Of a stretch of DNA of 64,000 nt, positions 34,606-45,728 are shown piece by piece. The stretch lies in assembly GCF_901000735.1 (NCBI RefSeq), contig NC_081545.1:11703973-11767972 (forward strand), written 5' to 3'. The stretch's first letter is position 1. The number at the start of each line of letters is the position of its first letter. Below the pieces are notes generated by a model. It was not told the DNA's origin, ran no database searches, and saw only the letters and a list, made by a program, of their open reading frames with translations. A program made the position numbers and the translations under genes. This DNA is from Corylus avellana (taxonomy: Eukaryota; Streptophyta; Magnoliopsida; Fagales; Betulaceae).

Positions 34606-35799
34606 ATTTATATTATAGAGGAAATATAAGTAAAATATCTTTTATATCCTTATATTTAAAAAATATTTAATTTTAAATAATTAAAAATTATAAAAAGAAC
34701 ATGGAACCCGTGGGTCAGTGACTCAGAAATCAGAATAGCATCAATTTTTTTTTCCTTTATTTTTTTAATTTTTTTTTACACAAGAGTAATATGAGGTATT
34801 ATGGGTATTTTGGTTAAGATTTTTTATTTCTAACTCAAAAGGTCAACTTTGTTGACAAAATACTAAATAAAAAAATTTTTAAAAACTTCTCTTATCACAT
34901 TAGACCAAAAAAACAAAACCCTATTTAAAAAAAACTCTTTTTCTAATTTAAATTAATTATAGAGTATCCAATTAATTATATTTAAGATATATATTTATTT
35001 TTAAAAAGTTAAAAAATAAAATTTCTTTTTAAATATAACTATCTCAATATTTTATTAAGAATTCAACTTCGGTGATACGAGTAATATTAGATATTATTTT
35101 GTTATTTTTTAAAAATTAATATAATTTTTAAAATTATCTTTAAATTAAATTTAAATATAATTTATCTAAAATTTAATAATAATTTTAAAATTAACAACAA
35201 CTTTAAAAGAATTTTAAAAGAATAAACAAATTGTATCCAGCATTACGCCGAGATGAAGGGGATTGGAAAGTTCAAACGGCGGCTGAGGGAATAAATAGAG
35301 AATTTTAAGTGAGCATGCGTAATATTAACCCACGTGTAGAAGTGTAAGTCTTTTTTTTTTTTTTTTTGTAAACAGTGTACGTCCTTCTAGATCTTTGAAT
35401 TTTTGCGATATTTGGATTTTGTAGTCCACATGAGAAAGTCGAGTTTTCATACTGAAGTAGGAACGAATTTCCCATCGAGCCCACGAGCTTGAGAAAAAGA
35501 TAGCCTTATTTTAAAAACTCGCCGAAAGTAACTCCTCCTCTGATTTTTCCTTATTTGAATTTTTAAAAAAAAAATCGCCGAAAGTTGTTACAAACATGAC
35601 GTGTACGGAGTTTTGAAAAGACATAAAAAAAGATATGATTTTACTGCTGTAGATAAGGTTGCTTTTGTGTTACCACTAAATGAGTGCCACATCGCTTATT
35701 ACAAATTAGAAAGAAGTCTTGAATGCATCAGATTATTATCCCACGCATCTCTTCAGATTTTTTGTCACATGAGCTCACACCACCGCCGGTTTCGCCGCT
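34606..35799. other. AT-rich intergenic DNA (copy B)
   Basis: This is the counterpart of 18926-20051. It contains an extra partly repeated AT-rich segment near 35125-35165 relative to copy A and a shorter T homopolymer near 35351. No gene is recognised. Confidence 0.5.
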
Positions 35800-35804
35800 G
35801 CCTA

Positions 35805-36774
35805 CGATGAAAATAATTTTGAATAGTGTATAAATTTTTATAATATAAAAATAATTATATTATTAAAATTAATAATAAAATATAAGAGATAAAATGTAAA
35901 GTATGAAATGATCTCACAATACTATAAAATCATATAAGAATATTGTCTTTAAAGGTTAATTCGTACCTCTCCAAATGTATAATTCGGTGCGATCGGATCC
36001 TTTGACACGCAACCTCTCAAGATTAGACTATAGAATCTATCTTCATTAAGGACGTACTTCCAATAACAAAGATTAATAGAACAATCATTTAATTTGCTTG
36101 ATATATATGTCACTAAAAATTGGATGTAAATATAGAAGCTATTTTTTTCTTTTTCTCTCAAGTAAAACTGACAATAAAATTAACAAAAGTAGTCTTTTAT
36201 ATTGCTACTTGGTTAGAAGGTGTCAACTAAAGTTATGGTAAAACTTGAAGAAATGTACCAAACGTATTAAACGGTCAAACCGTTGAAAACTAAAAACCAT
36301 TAAACTCACCAATGGTCATAAATCTTAGAGAAAATCATTTGGTCAAAAAAAAAAGAATTAATGACCAACGGATACAAACCGAAATGTGAAAGCTGATATT
36401 TCTTTTCCCCTAAAACTCATGAAGATGTGATAAATGCAAAAAAGTCATAAAAGAAATATATACATTTAAAGCTTATGACCATATGGTGAAGACTTGGTCT
36501 TCAACGTATGAAATAGTCATTAATAAAATAATTAAAAGCTTGTAAACAAAACTTTAATGATTAAACGGTTAAAACAAAAATAATGGCTTTTGCAAAGTTT
36601 TTACTAACAAAACAACTGTCTTCAAGAGGTAGCTCAATCAATTGGAATCACATTTAATGAAGTGGAGGTCACTAGTTCGAATCATCTTCTCCCCTCTTGT
36701 GTGGACATGTCAAAAAACAAAACAAAACAAAACAACTGAAAAAGAAAAATGTTTGTAACACGTATATTACAACA
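35805..36774 (-). repeat. 3' LTR of the copia element
   Basis: It matches 42213-43132 through most of its length and differs by a deletion near 36103 and by the inserted SINE at 36619-36725. The minus-strand start is TGTTGTAATA at 36774. The terminal CA is mutated to CG at 35805 here, but is intact in the other LTR and in the contig 1 copy. Confidence 0.85.
36619..36725 (+). mobile_element. tRNA-derived SINE with perfect 13-bp target duplication
   Basis: The element reads TCTTCAAGAGGTAGCTCAATC (first 20 or so bases, the A-box region), then GTGGAGGTCACTAGTTCGAATC (B-box in its centre), CCCTCTTGTGTGGACATGTC and an A-rich tail. AACAAAACAACTG stands on both sides (36606-36618 and 36726-36738). 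The other LTR of the same retrotransposon lacks the insertion and has one copy of that site (near 43086-43099), so both the boundaries and the relative age are clear. Confidence 0.9.
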
Positions 36775-37206
36775 ATCCCCTACATGTTATAAACATTAAA
36801 AGAGAAAGAGATTGAAAGCATGTATCGATGTGGTACCCGAAGCTTTTAACCACACCTAGGATAAATAAGTAGGAATTTAATGAATTGTGGTAGAGTTAAA
36901 CTCTTTTAACCAAATCCACAAGTTGACCAAACTTATCACCCACAAAACTTTCTTCAAAACAAATTTAAATCAAATAAAAAATAAAAAAATAAAATAAAAA
37001 TTTGGATTGTTCTATAGTAGGTTGGCGCCTTATACAGGCCATGCGCCTCTAGGTTTCATGAGTGCTCTAGAGACTTGTCAAAGTCTCATAGGAAGCGGCA
37101 CCATCTCCACACTCACATATGTGGCGTCCATCAGGAATGTATACAAAGAACACCACATCCCAATAAGTATGGACTATGGACCCATTAAGAGTTTTAAACT
37201 CATCAT

Positions 37207-37595
37207 TAGGGCTGTTAAGTGAGCGAAGCGTCTCGCGAGCAAGCTCGGGCTCGGCTCGCATAAGATCGACTCGTGCTCGACTCGAATATTATATGAAGCA
37301 CTTCGTGAACACAAATCCTAGCTCGAATATTAAACGAAACAAGCTCGACTCGACTCGGCTAACTCGTGAGCAGCTCGTGAGCTCGGCTCGTATAAGGCTC
37401 GCCTCGCTTATTAAGCTCGGCTCGTATATTTTTTATTAAGTAACAAATAACAATATATAATCAACATTACTCATTTACTCAATAATAACAAATATATTAT
37501 ATACCTTTGTTTTTTTTTTTTGTTATTTATGTATATGTGTGTATATATATTATATATATAATATATGTATATATTAATATAAAAACATATAAGAA

Positions 37596-37626
<31 letters not shown>

Positions 37627-38585
37627 ATTGTCATTAATCATTTTATCATATGATATAATCATATAGTACAACCGCACAAGTTATTGTGTCATTTAATACA
37701 AATATTATAATTAGATAGTTTATACTTTGGAAATTAGAATCGTATATATCACATAATCATTAATCATTATATAATCATATGGTATATTTGCATAAGTTAT
37801 TGTGTTATTTAATCAATACATTATAATTATATACTTTATTCTTATAAAACATATATGATGTATCACATGATCTTAGATCTAAGATAATATTAATATTAAT
37901 TGTGAGATAATATGATCATAAAATTTAAGTATGAGTATACGACCATTAGATCATATGAATTTATTACTTAGAGTTTGAGTATTTCGGTTTTCTTGCTTCT
38001 GTTTTGTAATAAGGCTTGGCCACTCGATCTGCCTACTTGGATGTGAACTGAAGTACTGAACTTTGATCCAGATCTTTTAGGTCGTAGATGTGAATTTTAG
38101 TCCAAACCTTCGAGTTGTGGACATGAACTTCATCCTGGCTTTTGGGTTGAAGAGGAATTTGCGCTACCTATGCATTGGATTGCGTCTGTCTTATGTTTGT
38201 TTAATGTTCTTTAACATTTTAGTTGATTTTGTATGAATGATTGTGATGTTGGGATTAATCTATTATATTTGTTTAATGTTCTTTAGCATTTTAGTTGATT
38301 TTGTTAGTTTTAATTGTAAGGTTGACATTAATCTGATATGTTTGTTTAATATTCTTTAGTATTTTAAGGTGCAAATTATTTGGATGATTTTTATAATCTA
38401 ATACATCTAAATTAAAAAAAAAACAAAGTCGAGCTCGAGCTCGAGCTCGAGCAGGGTACATAGCCTGTCGAGCCGAGCTCGAGCAGCATAGTCGGGCTCG
38501 AGTCGAGCTCGAGCCTGACTCCAAAATAAACGAGCCGAGCCTGGACAGCCAAAGCTCGCCCAAGCTCGGCTCGTTTACAGCCCTA
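37207..38585. mobile_element. hAT-type transposon (non-autonomous) nested in the copia element
   Basis: The termini are TAGGGCTGT and ACAGCCCTA, with CTCATCAT on both sides (37199-37206 and 38586-38593), a perfect 8-bp target duplication diagnostic of hAT. Subterminal regions are rich in GCTCGGCTCG and GAGCTCGAGC words, including a (GAGCTC)n tract at about 38430-38450. The 1,379-bp interior is AT-rich with no transposase frame. Confidence 0.85.
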
Positions 38586-39179
38586 CTCATCATCACCTAC
38601 TCTGCATCTTTTGTTGTTATACCATAAAATGACTTTCATGAACGCTCTAGAGACCTGTCCAAGTCTCATAGGAGATAGCACCTCCATCAAGAGTGTGTGC
38701 AGAGAACACATCATCCCAACAAGTAGGGACTATAGATCCATTAAGAGTTTTAAGTTCATCCTTAATCACTCTGCATCTTGTACTGTTTTACACTATAGGG
38801 ATGGACTCATCACTAATCTTCTCAACAAGATAATTAATAAATATAAATCGACAGTACCATACCGTGATCACATGTGATTTCGTTTTCCATTAAACTTCAT
38901 TCATGGGATCTCCAATCACAGAGGTTGGGTATCAATCACAATGTCATAATTTGGATATTAGTCTTATCCCCTCAATGCTTATCTCACTAACCTTCTTGCT
39001 AGTGGCTTGATCAAAGAATCTGCAGAATTCTTTTATAACCTCACAAAGTCCATGGACATATACCGGTCTCAATAAGTTGCCTCACAATATTGTACACTTT
39101 CTAATTATAAATTATTTTCTAGAGTTGTGGTAGCCTGTCAATGACAATAAACACACAGGTGAAACTGTATTAGCATATA

Positions 39180-39450
39180 AATGCAAATAAATTAACCAAT
39201 AAGTTCTTTAGCCATTCATCTCCAGTTCCTGCCTCCTCCAAGGCAACTAACTCTAACTCCATAGTAAATCTTACTATGCAATTCTTTTTTTGAGGACTTT
39301 CAAGAGATAGCTTCTCTAGCTAGAGTAAACGCATAGCCACTAGTAGACTTTGCTCATCTGAATCAAAAATCTAGTTAACATCACAATATCCTTTCAGTAT
39401 AACAGGATAATCACAATATGACAAACCAAAATTAATTGTGCCCTTTGAGT
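39180..39450 (-). pseudogene. Copia RNase H remnant
   Basis: Minus-strand translation gives KGTINFGLSYC, then CDVN with a stop where Trp is expected, then DSDE, and after a frameshift STSGYAFTLA. Further on is FTMELELVALEEAG ... EWLKN, matching the conserved STMEAEYIA-type motif of Ty1/copia RNase H. At least one stop and one frameshift disable it. Confidence 0.75.
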
Positions 39451-39559
39451 ATCTCAACAATTTAGAGATAGTATTACAATGGCTCAATACTATGATTATG
39501 AGTATATTTACTCAATTTGCTAACAATATATGCAATAGAAGGGCATGTGCAATTTGTCA

Positions 39560-40260
39560 AAATATCAAGCTATCAATGATTTATGCATATTTTTTTTGCA
39601 AAAATACCATCACCATGATTCTTAACCAAGTATATTTTTAAATCATATGGTGTAGAGTTTGTAGACATAGGTGTATAATAAAAATGTTTAAATCTTTTAA
39701 GCATCTTTTCGACATAATATATCCGAGATAAAATAATGCAATCATTATCTCTAATAACTTTAATGTCCAACATGACATTAACTTTTTCTACGTCTTACAC
39801 ATCAAAATTATGTGCGAGAAATATTTTAGTATCATGCACAACATCAATGCTATATATATATAAACAAATAATGACACATTCATTATTGTAAAATTTGCTA
39901 TGCATTTACTTGCACCATTAATCAAATATAAATTAGACAACATCACTTTGTCAAACGCCATTGTTTAAGAACTTGCCTTAATCTATACAAGGATTTCACC
40001 AGTTTGCATACTTTATGTTCTTGACCGGGGATTACTAGCCACTCGGGCTACTCTATATATATCTCTTCATCATTTAAAAAAATAGCTTAGACATCCATTT
40101 GATGTACAACAAGTTTATAAATAGAAGCAATGACAAATAATGTTACAATAGATGCAATTCTAGTAATCATAATATAAATATCAAATAATCAACATTTTAT
40201 ATTTACTTATAGCTTTTAGCTACCAAGTCTACCATGTACTTATCTATTTGTAACCAATTG
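39560..40260 (-). pseudogene. Copia reverse transcriptase remnant
   Basis: On the minus strand, going right to left: IDKYMVDLVAKSYK near 40230 (family IDKYKARLVAKGYxQ), VCKLVKSLYRLRQ near 39990 (family VxKLxKSLYGLKQ), then LDIKVIRDN and YYVEKMLKRF at 39573-39773. These are motifs of the copia RT core and its C-terminal connection. Several frames are needed, so the domain is broken. Confidence 0.75.
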
Positions 40261-40442
40261 ATTTGTCTTAGGAGGTAATTCAACCAGTTCCCAAGTATGG
40301 TTAGACATAATTGCTCCAATTCAATATTTATAGCTTCTAACCAAAAAAATGCATCAAATAGAGATTTAATTGTTTCATCATAATATGTTAGATCATTATC
40401 AACAATATAAGTAATAAAATCATTACCGAGATTCCTTTCGTT

Positions 40443-40721
40443 CTAGCTCGCTTGCTTCTTCTCAATTCTTAATATCATCAACAATTTATTAGAAGCAACA
40501 GAAAATTTATAAAATAATTTTTCCTTATTTTTCAAAGGAAACACATGCTCAAGGAAAATAGCATTTTTAAATTCAATAATAATATTATAATCTAAAACAT
40601 CACTTTTAATAATAAGGAATCTATAGCATAAATTATTACATGCAAAACCAATAAAATCACAATCAGAGGTTTTAAAACCAAGTTTCCTCATGTTAGGTTC
40701 GAGTAACATAACATTTTCCAA
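40443..40721 (-). pseudogene. Copia integrase C-terminal remnant
   Basis: The frame holds LLEPNMRKLGFKTSDCDFIG, then YRFLIIKSDVLDYN and FLEHVFPLK. These match the GKDxxLG-like region downstream of the copia integrase core, where the host site usually reads KLGxKTxDCxFIGY. The contig 3 copy at 52797-52954 preserves WGEAI further upstream. It is not functional. Confidence 0.7.
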
Positions 40722-42016
40722 ATACTCCTACACTTCGGGGTTTTTTCAAACAATGCTTATGAATGTGACAAACAAAATAATGGCTTCCCCCCACACTTTG
40801 GTAGATAACCTAAAAATTGACAATCATACAATTCATAATTTATTCCAATATTTTGATTTATTTTCATTCCCTTGGTGTAGCCAAGATTTACATGTAAAAA
40901 TCTATCATGTCAAATATTAATGGAATAAACCAAGTAAACACAATAAAATAAAATTCCATTAATAACTCACAAGTGCTTTAAGAAATGATTTGTCATTTTC
41001 TCTAATTTCGTTTCTCTCAATTGACAATTTTCTGAAGCATTGATTTGTTAAAAACAAATACTAATAATGACTTGTGATTTTTCAACATGCATGGCTATTA
41101 TATATAGGAGTTGCATATCACAAGTTCTATCAAGATATTAGAATAAAATGTTTTTGACTAAAGCTTCCAATAAATATGCAAAGTATCAAGCTCAACAATA
41201 TAATCATCAACTAGTATTGGCTCATTTTCATAAATATGCCATTCGTATCATTATTATGATATGATAAATTTATTATATATCAAATAAGCCTCAATAAGAA
41301 CATCAATAATCATATATATTTTATTCTGAACCATCATGTCAGAGAAATTTGAAAGCTGAATAACATATATAAAGAATTACCAAATACTTTTAAAGTATTT
41401 AAGCTAATCTAGGATGCCATTGCTAATATAAATGCTAGATGCGATTTCAATTTTGAAATAAAATAATCAATAGAGGATCATCTCTTATCAAATTACAATA
41501 TTCATGTAACATAAATTTCAATTCAATCAAGGAGCACCTTCATTACTTGATTTTTCTTTTAATAAATGAAATTGTATATCATGTCTTAAAAAAGAACAAA
41601 AATTAATACCTATAAATCAGAGTATAAGAACTCACAGTGGAGTCAACAGTTTTATTCAAAGATCCTCCAAAATAGACTGTCACCACAGCATACCAACTGG
41701 GTGTCATGAGAACCAATCGACTCAATATGCGCACAAAATCTCTTCCTCTTACTATGTGCTTACTTTTTGTTATTATTTCTCGACATAGGTATTCTCCAAC
41801 AAGCTTAGCACAACATAGCAAAAATTGCTAAGTTCTTAAAATTTATAAAAAGCTCAACTTTTTATTGCAAGATTCATGACCTAACAATAAAAAAAAAATT
41901 TGACAAACAAATTAAATAACACAAATTTGACGTCAAATAATCAAAAATTCTTTCAATCAAAATATTTTCACTTTCAATACCTACACATGAAATTAAGCTC
42001 TTCTTCTAATAAACAA

Positions 42017-42057
<41 letters not shown>

Positions 42058-42212
42058 CAAAATCTTTCTACTCAATAATTGATTTTCATCTTTCTCATAT
42101 GTGAATTGCAGACCGCGAACTCTTATAGTATTTGACTTTTCATAAGTTTAAATACTATTGTCATGATTTTAATTAAAATATTTGTGCAACCATTAGAATC
42201 AACCTTTAAGAT

Positions 42213-43132
42213 TGTTGGAAATAATTTTGGATGGTGCACAAATTCTCATTGGTATAAAATAATTACATTATTAAAATTAACAATAAAATACAAGAGATAA
42301 AAAGTAGAGTATGAAATGATCTCATAATGCTATAGAATCACGCAAGAGCGTTGTCCTTAAAGGTTGATTCGTGCCTCCCGGAGTGCATAACTCGATGCGA
42401 TCGGATCCTTTGACACGCAACCTCCCAGGATTAGACTATTGCGTCTACCTTCGTTAATAACACATTTTTAATAATGAAGATTAATAGAACGACCATTTGA
42501 TTTGCTTGATAAAAATCCACATAGAGAAAAATATCGAATAAAAGACACTAGGAGGACTTTTATTTTATGAGCAAAACTAGATAAATATGTCACCAAAAAT
42601 TGGATGTAAATATAGAAGCTATTTTTTCTCTCTCAAGTAAAACCAACAATAAAACTAACAAAAGTAGTCTTTTATATTGCTACGTACTTTGTTAGAAGGT
42701 GTCAACTAAAATTATGGTAAAACTTGAAGAAATGTAATACCAAACGTATTAAACGGTCAAACCGTTGAAGACTAAAAACCATTAAACTCACCAATGGTCA
42801 TAAATCTTAGAGAAAATCATTTAGTCAAAAAAGAGAATTAATGACCAACGGATACAAACGGAAATGTGAAAGTTGATATTTCTTCTCCACTAAAACTCAT
42901 GAAGATGTGATAAATGTAAAAAGGTCATAAAAGATATATATACATTTAAAGCTTATGACCATAAGTTGAAGACTTTGTCTTCAACGTATGAAATAGTCAT
43001 TAATAAAATAATTAAAAGCTTGTAAATAAAACTTTAATGATTAAATGGTTAAATAAAAAATAATGGCTTTTGCAAAGTTTTTAATAACAAAATAACTGAA
43101 AAAAAAATGTTTGTAACACATATATTACAACA
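42213..43132 (-). repeat. 5' LTR of the copia element
   Basis: Both ends are canonical (TGTTGG... and ...CAACA on the plus strand). It has no SINE and keeps about 70 bp lost from the 3' LTR of contig 2. No clear methionine-tRNA primer site follows on the minus strand. Contig 3 lacks this LTR altogether. Confidence 0.85.
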
Positions 43133-45194
43133 GCCTATACCACCGCCGTTCCACCTTTGCTCCTCCACTGGTAATCTTTCTCCCTCTCTGGCTTATTTAT
43201 CTACGGATGATACCACCCCTGCTTCTTCTATTCCTCTAAAATTTCATATATTGCCCCTTGCTTCTTTTATTGATTTTTACAAATGAGGAGTTGCAGTTGT
43301 ACCGGTGGGGTTGGCTTTCTGCGTCGTGGGGTTAAGCCTAGGCGACGTTCTCCGGCGCTCGGCCTGGGCTGTGGGGTGTGGGTGGCGGTGGCAGCCGGGG
43401 CTGGGTGCGGCAGGCTGGGGTGGTAGCACAGTCTGAGATGGGCGGCGCCAATGCGATCAAAAATTGCTGCAAAGAAGTAAGTTACACCTATGTACTTTGA
43501 ACAATTTCTTCCTTACCCAAATTCTTCATCTACAAAAAATCAATCAAATCACAATCAATAGAAAAAATAAAAATAAAAAATAAAATAAGTGAAAAAATCT
43601 ACTTTACCTTTGAAATTTTAGGAGTTTTTTAATTTGATTTTCAAAGTTTAAAAATTGGCAATGTATTCTCTTAATGTTTTAAAAATTTTCAATTTAAATC
43701 TTCTGTTACTAATTTTCGTCAAATTGAACAGAAATCTATGAAATTATGTAATTACCCTCATGCTTTTATTTATTTATTTTTAATTTTCGTCTAATTTAAC
43801 GGAAATTTGTAACAGAAGGTTTACATTGAAAATTTTTGAAACATTATAGAGATATATTGCTAATTTATAAACTTTAGAGTTCAAATTAAAAAATTCCTGA
43901 AACTTTAGGGGGTAAAGTGAATTTTTTCCTAAAATTAAAAAAAAAACTCTAAAATTGCAGCAAATAAGCAAGTTTTCCTCGTTCCTTTTGAACCAAATAA
44001 GCAAGTTAAAGTTACACCTATGTATTTTGAACAAATTCTTGCTTACCTGGATTTCTCATCTGCAAAATATCAATCAACCCACAATTAATATGTAAAAAAA
44101 CTCAAAAAAATTGCAGCAATTGGCACTTAAATGAATTTCCCTGTAGTGAAAGAAAACGGTGGTGCTGGGTTTTTCTCGGAACTTACCTGGGTGGATCAAT
44201 GGGTTTTTCTCAGTCCCGCAGCAGGAGCAGCAGTGGTTTTTCTGGGCGGTGGCGGCTTGGTCTGGTTTAGGCGGTGGCTGGGCGGTGAGGAAGCTCTCCG
44301 GCGTGTGTGAAGTTTGGTTGTTAGGAAGAAATAATCTGCTGTGTCCATGAGTTTTCTTATTTTTGTTCCAAGCTAAGTTGTCAAGTTTTTAGTATTCGGC
44401 ACAAAAGTGGAGTTTTGTGCATCGACCGTAAAAGTCGCACTCGTTTGGATATTTTTCTTTGAATTTTACTTTTTAGCTTGTTTCATTAATAGGTTTGTAG
44501 ATGTCATGAGATGGAAAATAATACAAGTAGAAGTATTAGACAATCAAACAAATGAATCTATAAAATTTTTTAAACTAATATAGTAAATTGTGAGTGGCAA
44601 ATAAAAGAGAAAGAATTACATTTTTTTTTAATTTAAAAATTCTTGCCACATTAGTTTGATCAGTGATGATCATCTGACAATAAAGAAATTGCTCAATAGT
44701 TTTTGTGTTCTCATGGTTGAATTCTAATTAAAAAAGCTCAATAAATTTTGTGTTCTCATGTTTGAGTTCTAATTAAAATGTTTGCAACAGTATGTAAGCA
44801 TGTGGTCATGTTTTCTAATACAAAAATAATTAAATATAAAAGTGGGACATGGGACCTGTTGTATTGAAAACATTAAAAGAAAAAATGGAACTTCAAAGAA
44901 ACATCACTCACTTTCGTTGACCAAATTAAAACAAAGTCTAACACTTCCTGCCATACATGCAAAACCTTAAATAAATAAATAAATAAATAAATGCTAGCTT
45001 GAAAATTGTTTGATATATGGATGTGGCTTGAGTTTGGTGTGAGGGAGTTGTAGACTTGACTTCTGATGATTATATTGTAGCTAATATAATAAAAGGTATC
45101 AAGGGACTGGACTCGATTTCTGATGATCATGCTTGTAACTCTCTTGCTAAGCCAAATTCTTGCTTAAAATTTGATCATCAAAGCTTATGATAGC
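43133..45194. other. Intergenic DNA with GC-rich patches and a hairpin MITE, upstream of the PMEI pseudogene
   Basis: Two GC-rich patches (about 43300-43450 and 44155-44345) sit beside similar AT-rich stretches containing GTTACACCTATGTAYTTTGAA (near 43482 and 44012), so part of this is an old direct repeat flanking the MITE at 43590. The 63-residue frame at 44159 has no family features. The region has a close copy in contig 3 (52980-54960). Confidence 0.45.
43590..43929. mobile_element. Mutator-type hairpin MITE
   Basis: The arms are inverted repeats starting TGAAAAAATCTACTTTACC and ending GTAAAGTGAATTTTTTCC. The flanks TAAAATAAG (43581-43589) and TAAAATTAA (43930-43938) agree at 7 of 9 positions, an imperfect 9-bp target duplication. 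The contig 3 copy is at 53353-53704. Confidence 0.65.
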
Positions 45195-45678
45195 ACTTTG
45201 TGCAAGGAACTGTGCAGAAAAACTCTTCAAAATGACCTAGAAAGCCGTGTTGCAACTGGTTTGGAAGTCCTAGCCTAAGTTGCACTAAAGCATGCAACAT
45301 CCACAGCAACCCAAATACATGACCAAGTGAAAAAAAAAAAAAAAATGCTCAAATCATCGAGCAAGTCGATTAAGGCGGCTCTGACAGACTGCAATAAGCT
45401 TTACCAAGATGCACTAGAACAACTTGATGACTCCAACATTGCCTTTATAACCAAGAATTACGGCATTAGTACATATGTGTCGGCTGCCTTGGATGTAGGG
45501 CTGTTAAGTGAGTGAAGCATCTCGCAAGTAAGCTCGGGCTCGGTTTGCATAAGCTCGGCTCATGCTCGACTCAAATATTAAATGAAGCACTTCAAGAACA
45601 CAAATCCTGGCTCAAATATTAAACGAAGCAAGCTCGGCTCGACTCGGCTAAGCTCGTGAACAACTCGTATAAGCTCGA

Positions 45679-45728
<50 letters not shown>

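Larger units (their letters stand above)
20493..36110. repeat. Duplicated block, copy B (probable allelic haplotype 2)
   Basis: This matches 4976-20392 in order and orientation and contains the counterparts of all elements there. It starts exactly after the 100-N gap and resolves two places where copy A has N runs (25612-25925 and about 28625-29075). It lacks the 184-bp tandem duplication and has its own small indels. Confidence 0.85.
35805..43132 (-). mobile_element. Full-length, decayed Ty1/copia retrotransposon
   Basis: Two related LTRs (35805-36774 and 42213-43132) bound an internal region, and GCCTA occurs immediately outside both ends (35800-35804 and 43133-43137), a perfect 5-bp target duplication. 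The 3' LTR is preceded on the minus strand by ATGTAGGGGAT, a polypurine tract. Integrase, reverse transcriptase and RNase H remnants run in the order usual for Ty1/copia (integrase before RT) on the minus strand. A hAT element and a SINE are nested inside. Many stops and frameshifts make it inactive. Confidence 0.85.

Noticed and set aside
36619..36725. tRNA gene
   Set aside because: A- and B-boxes are present, but it cannot form a full tRNA and has an A-rich tail and target duplication; it is a SINE.
44159..44350. 63-residue ORF in the GC-rich patch (also 53939-54130)
   Set aside because: No family features; both copies are in transposon-rich intergenic sequence and the opposite strand is equally open in contig 3.
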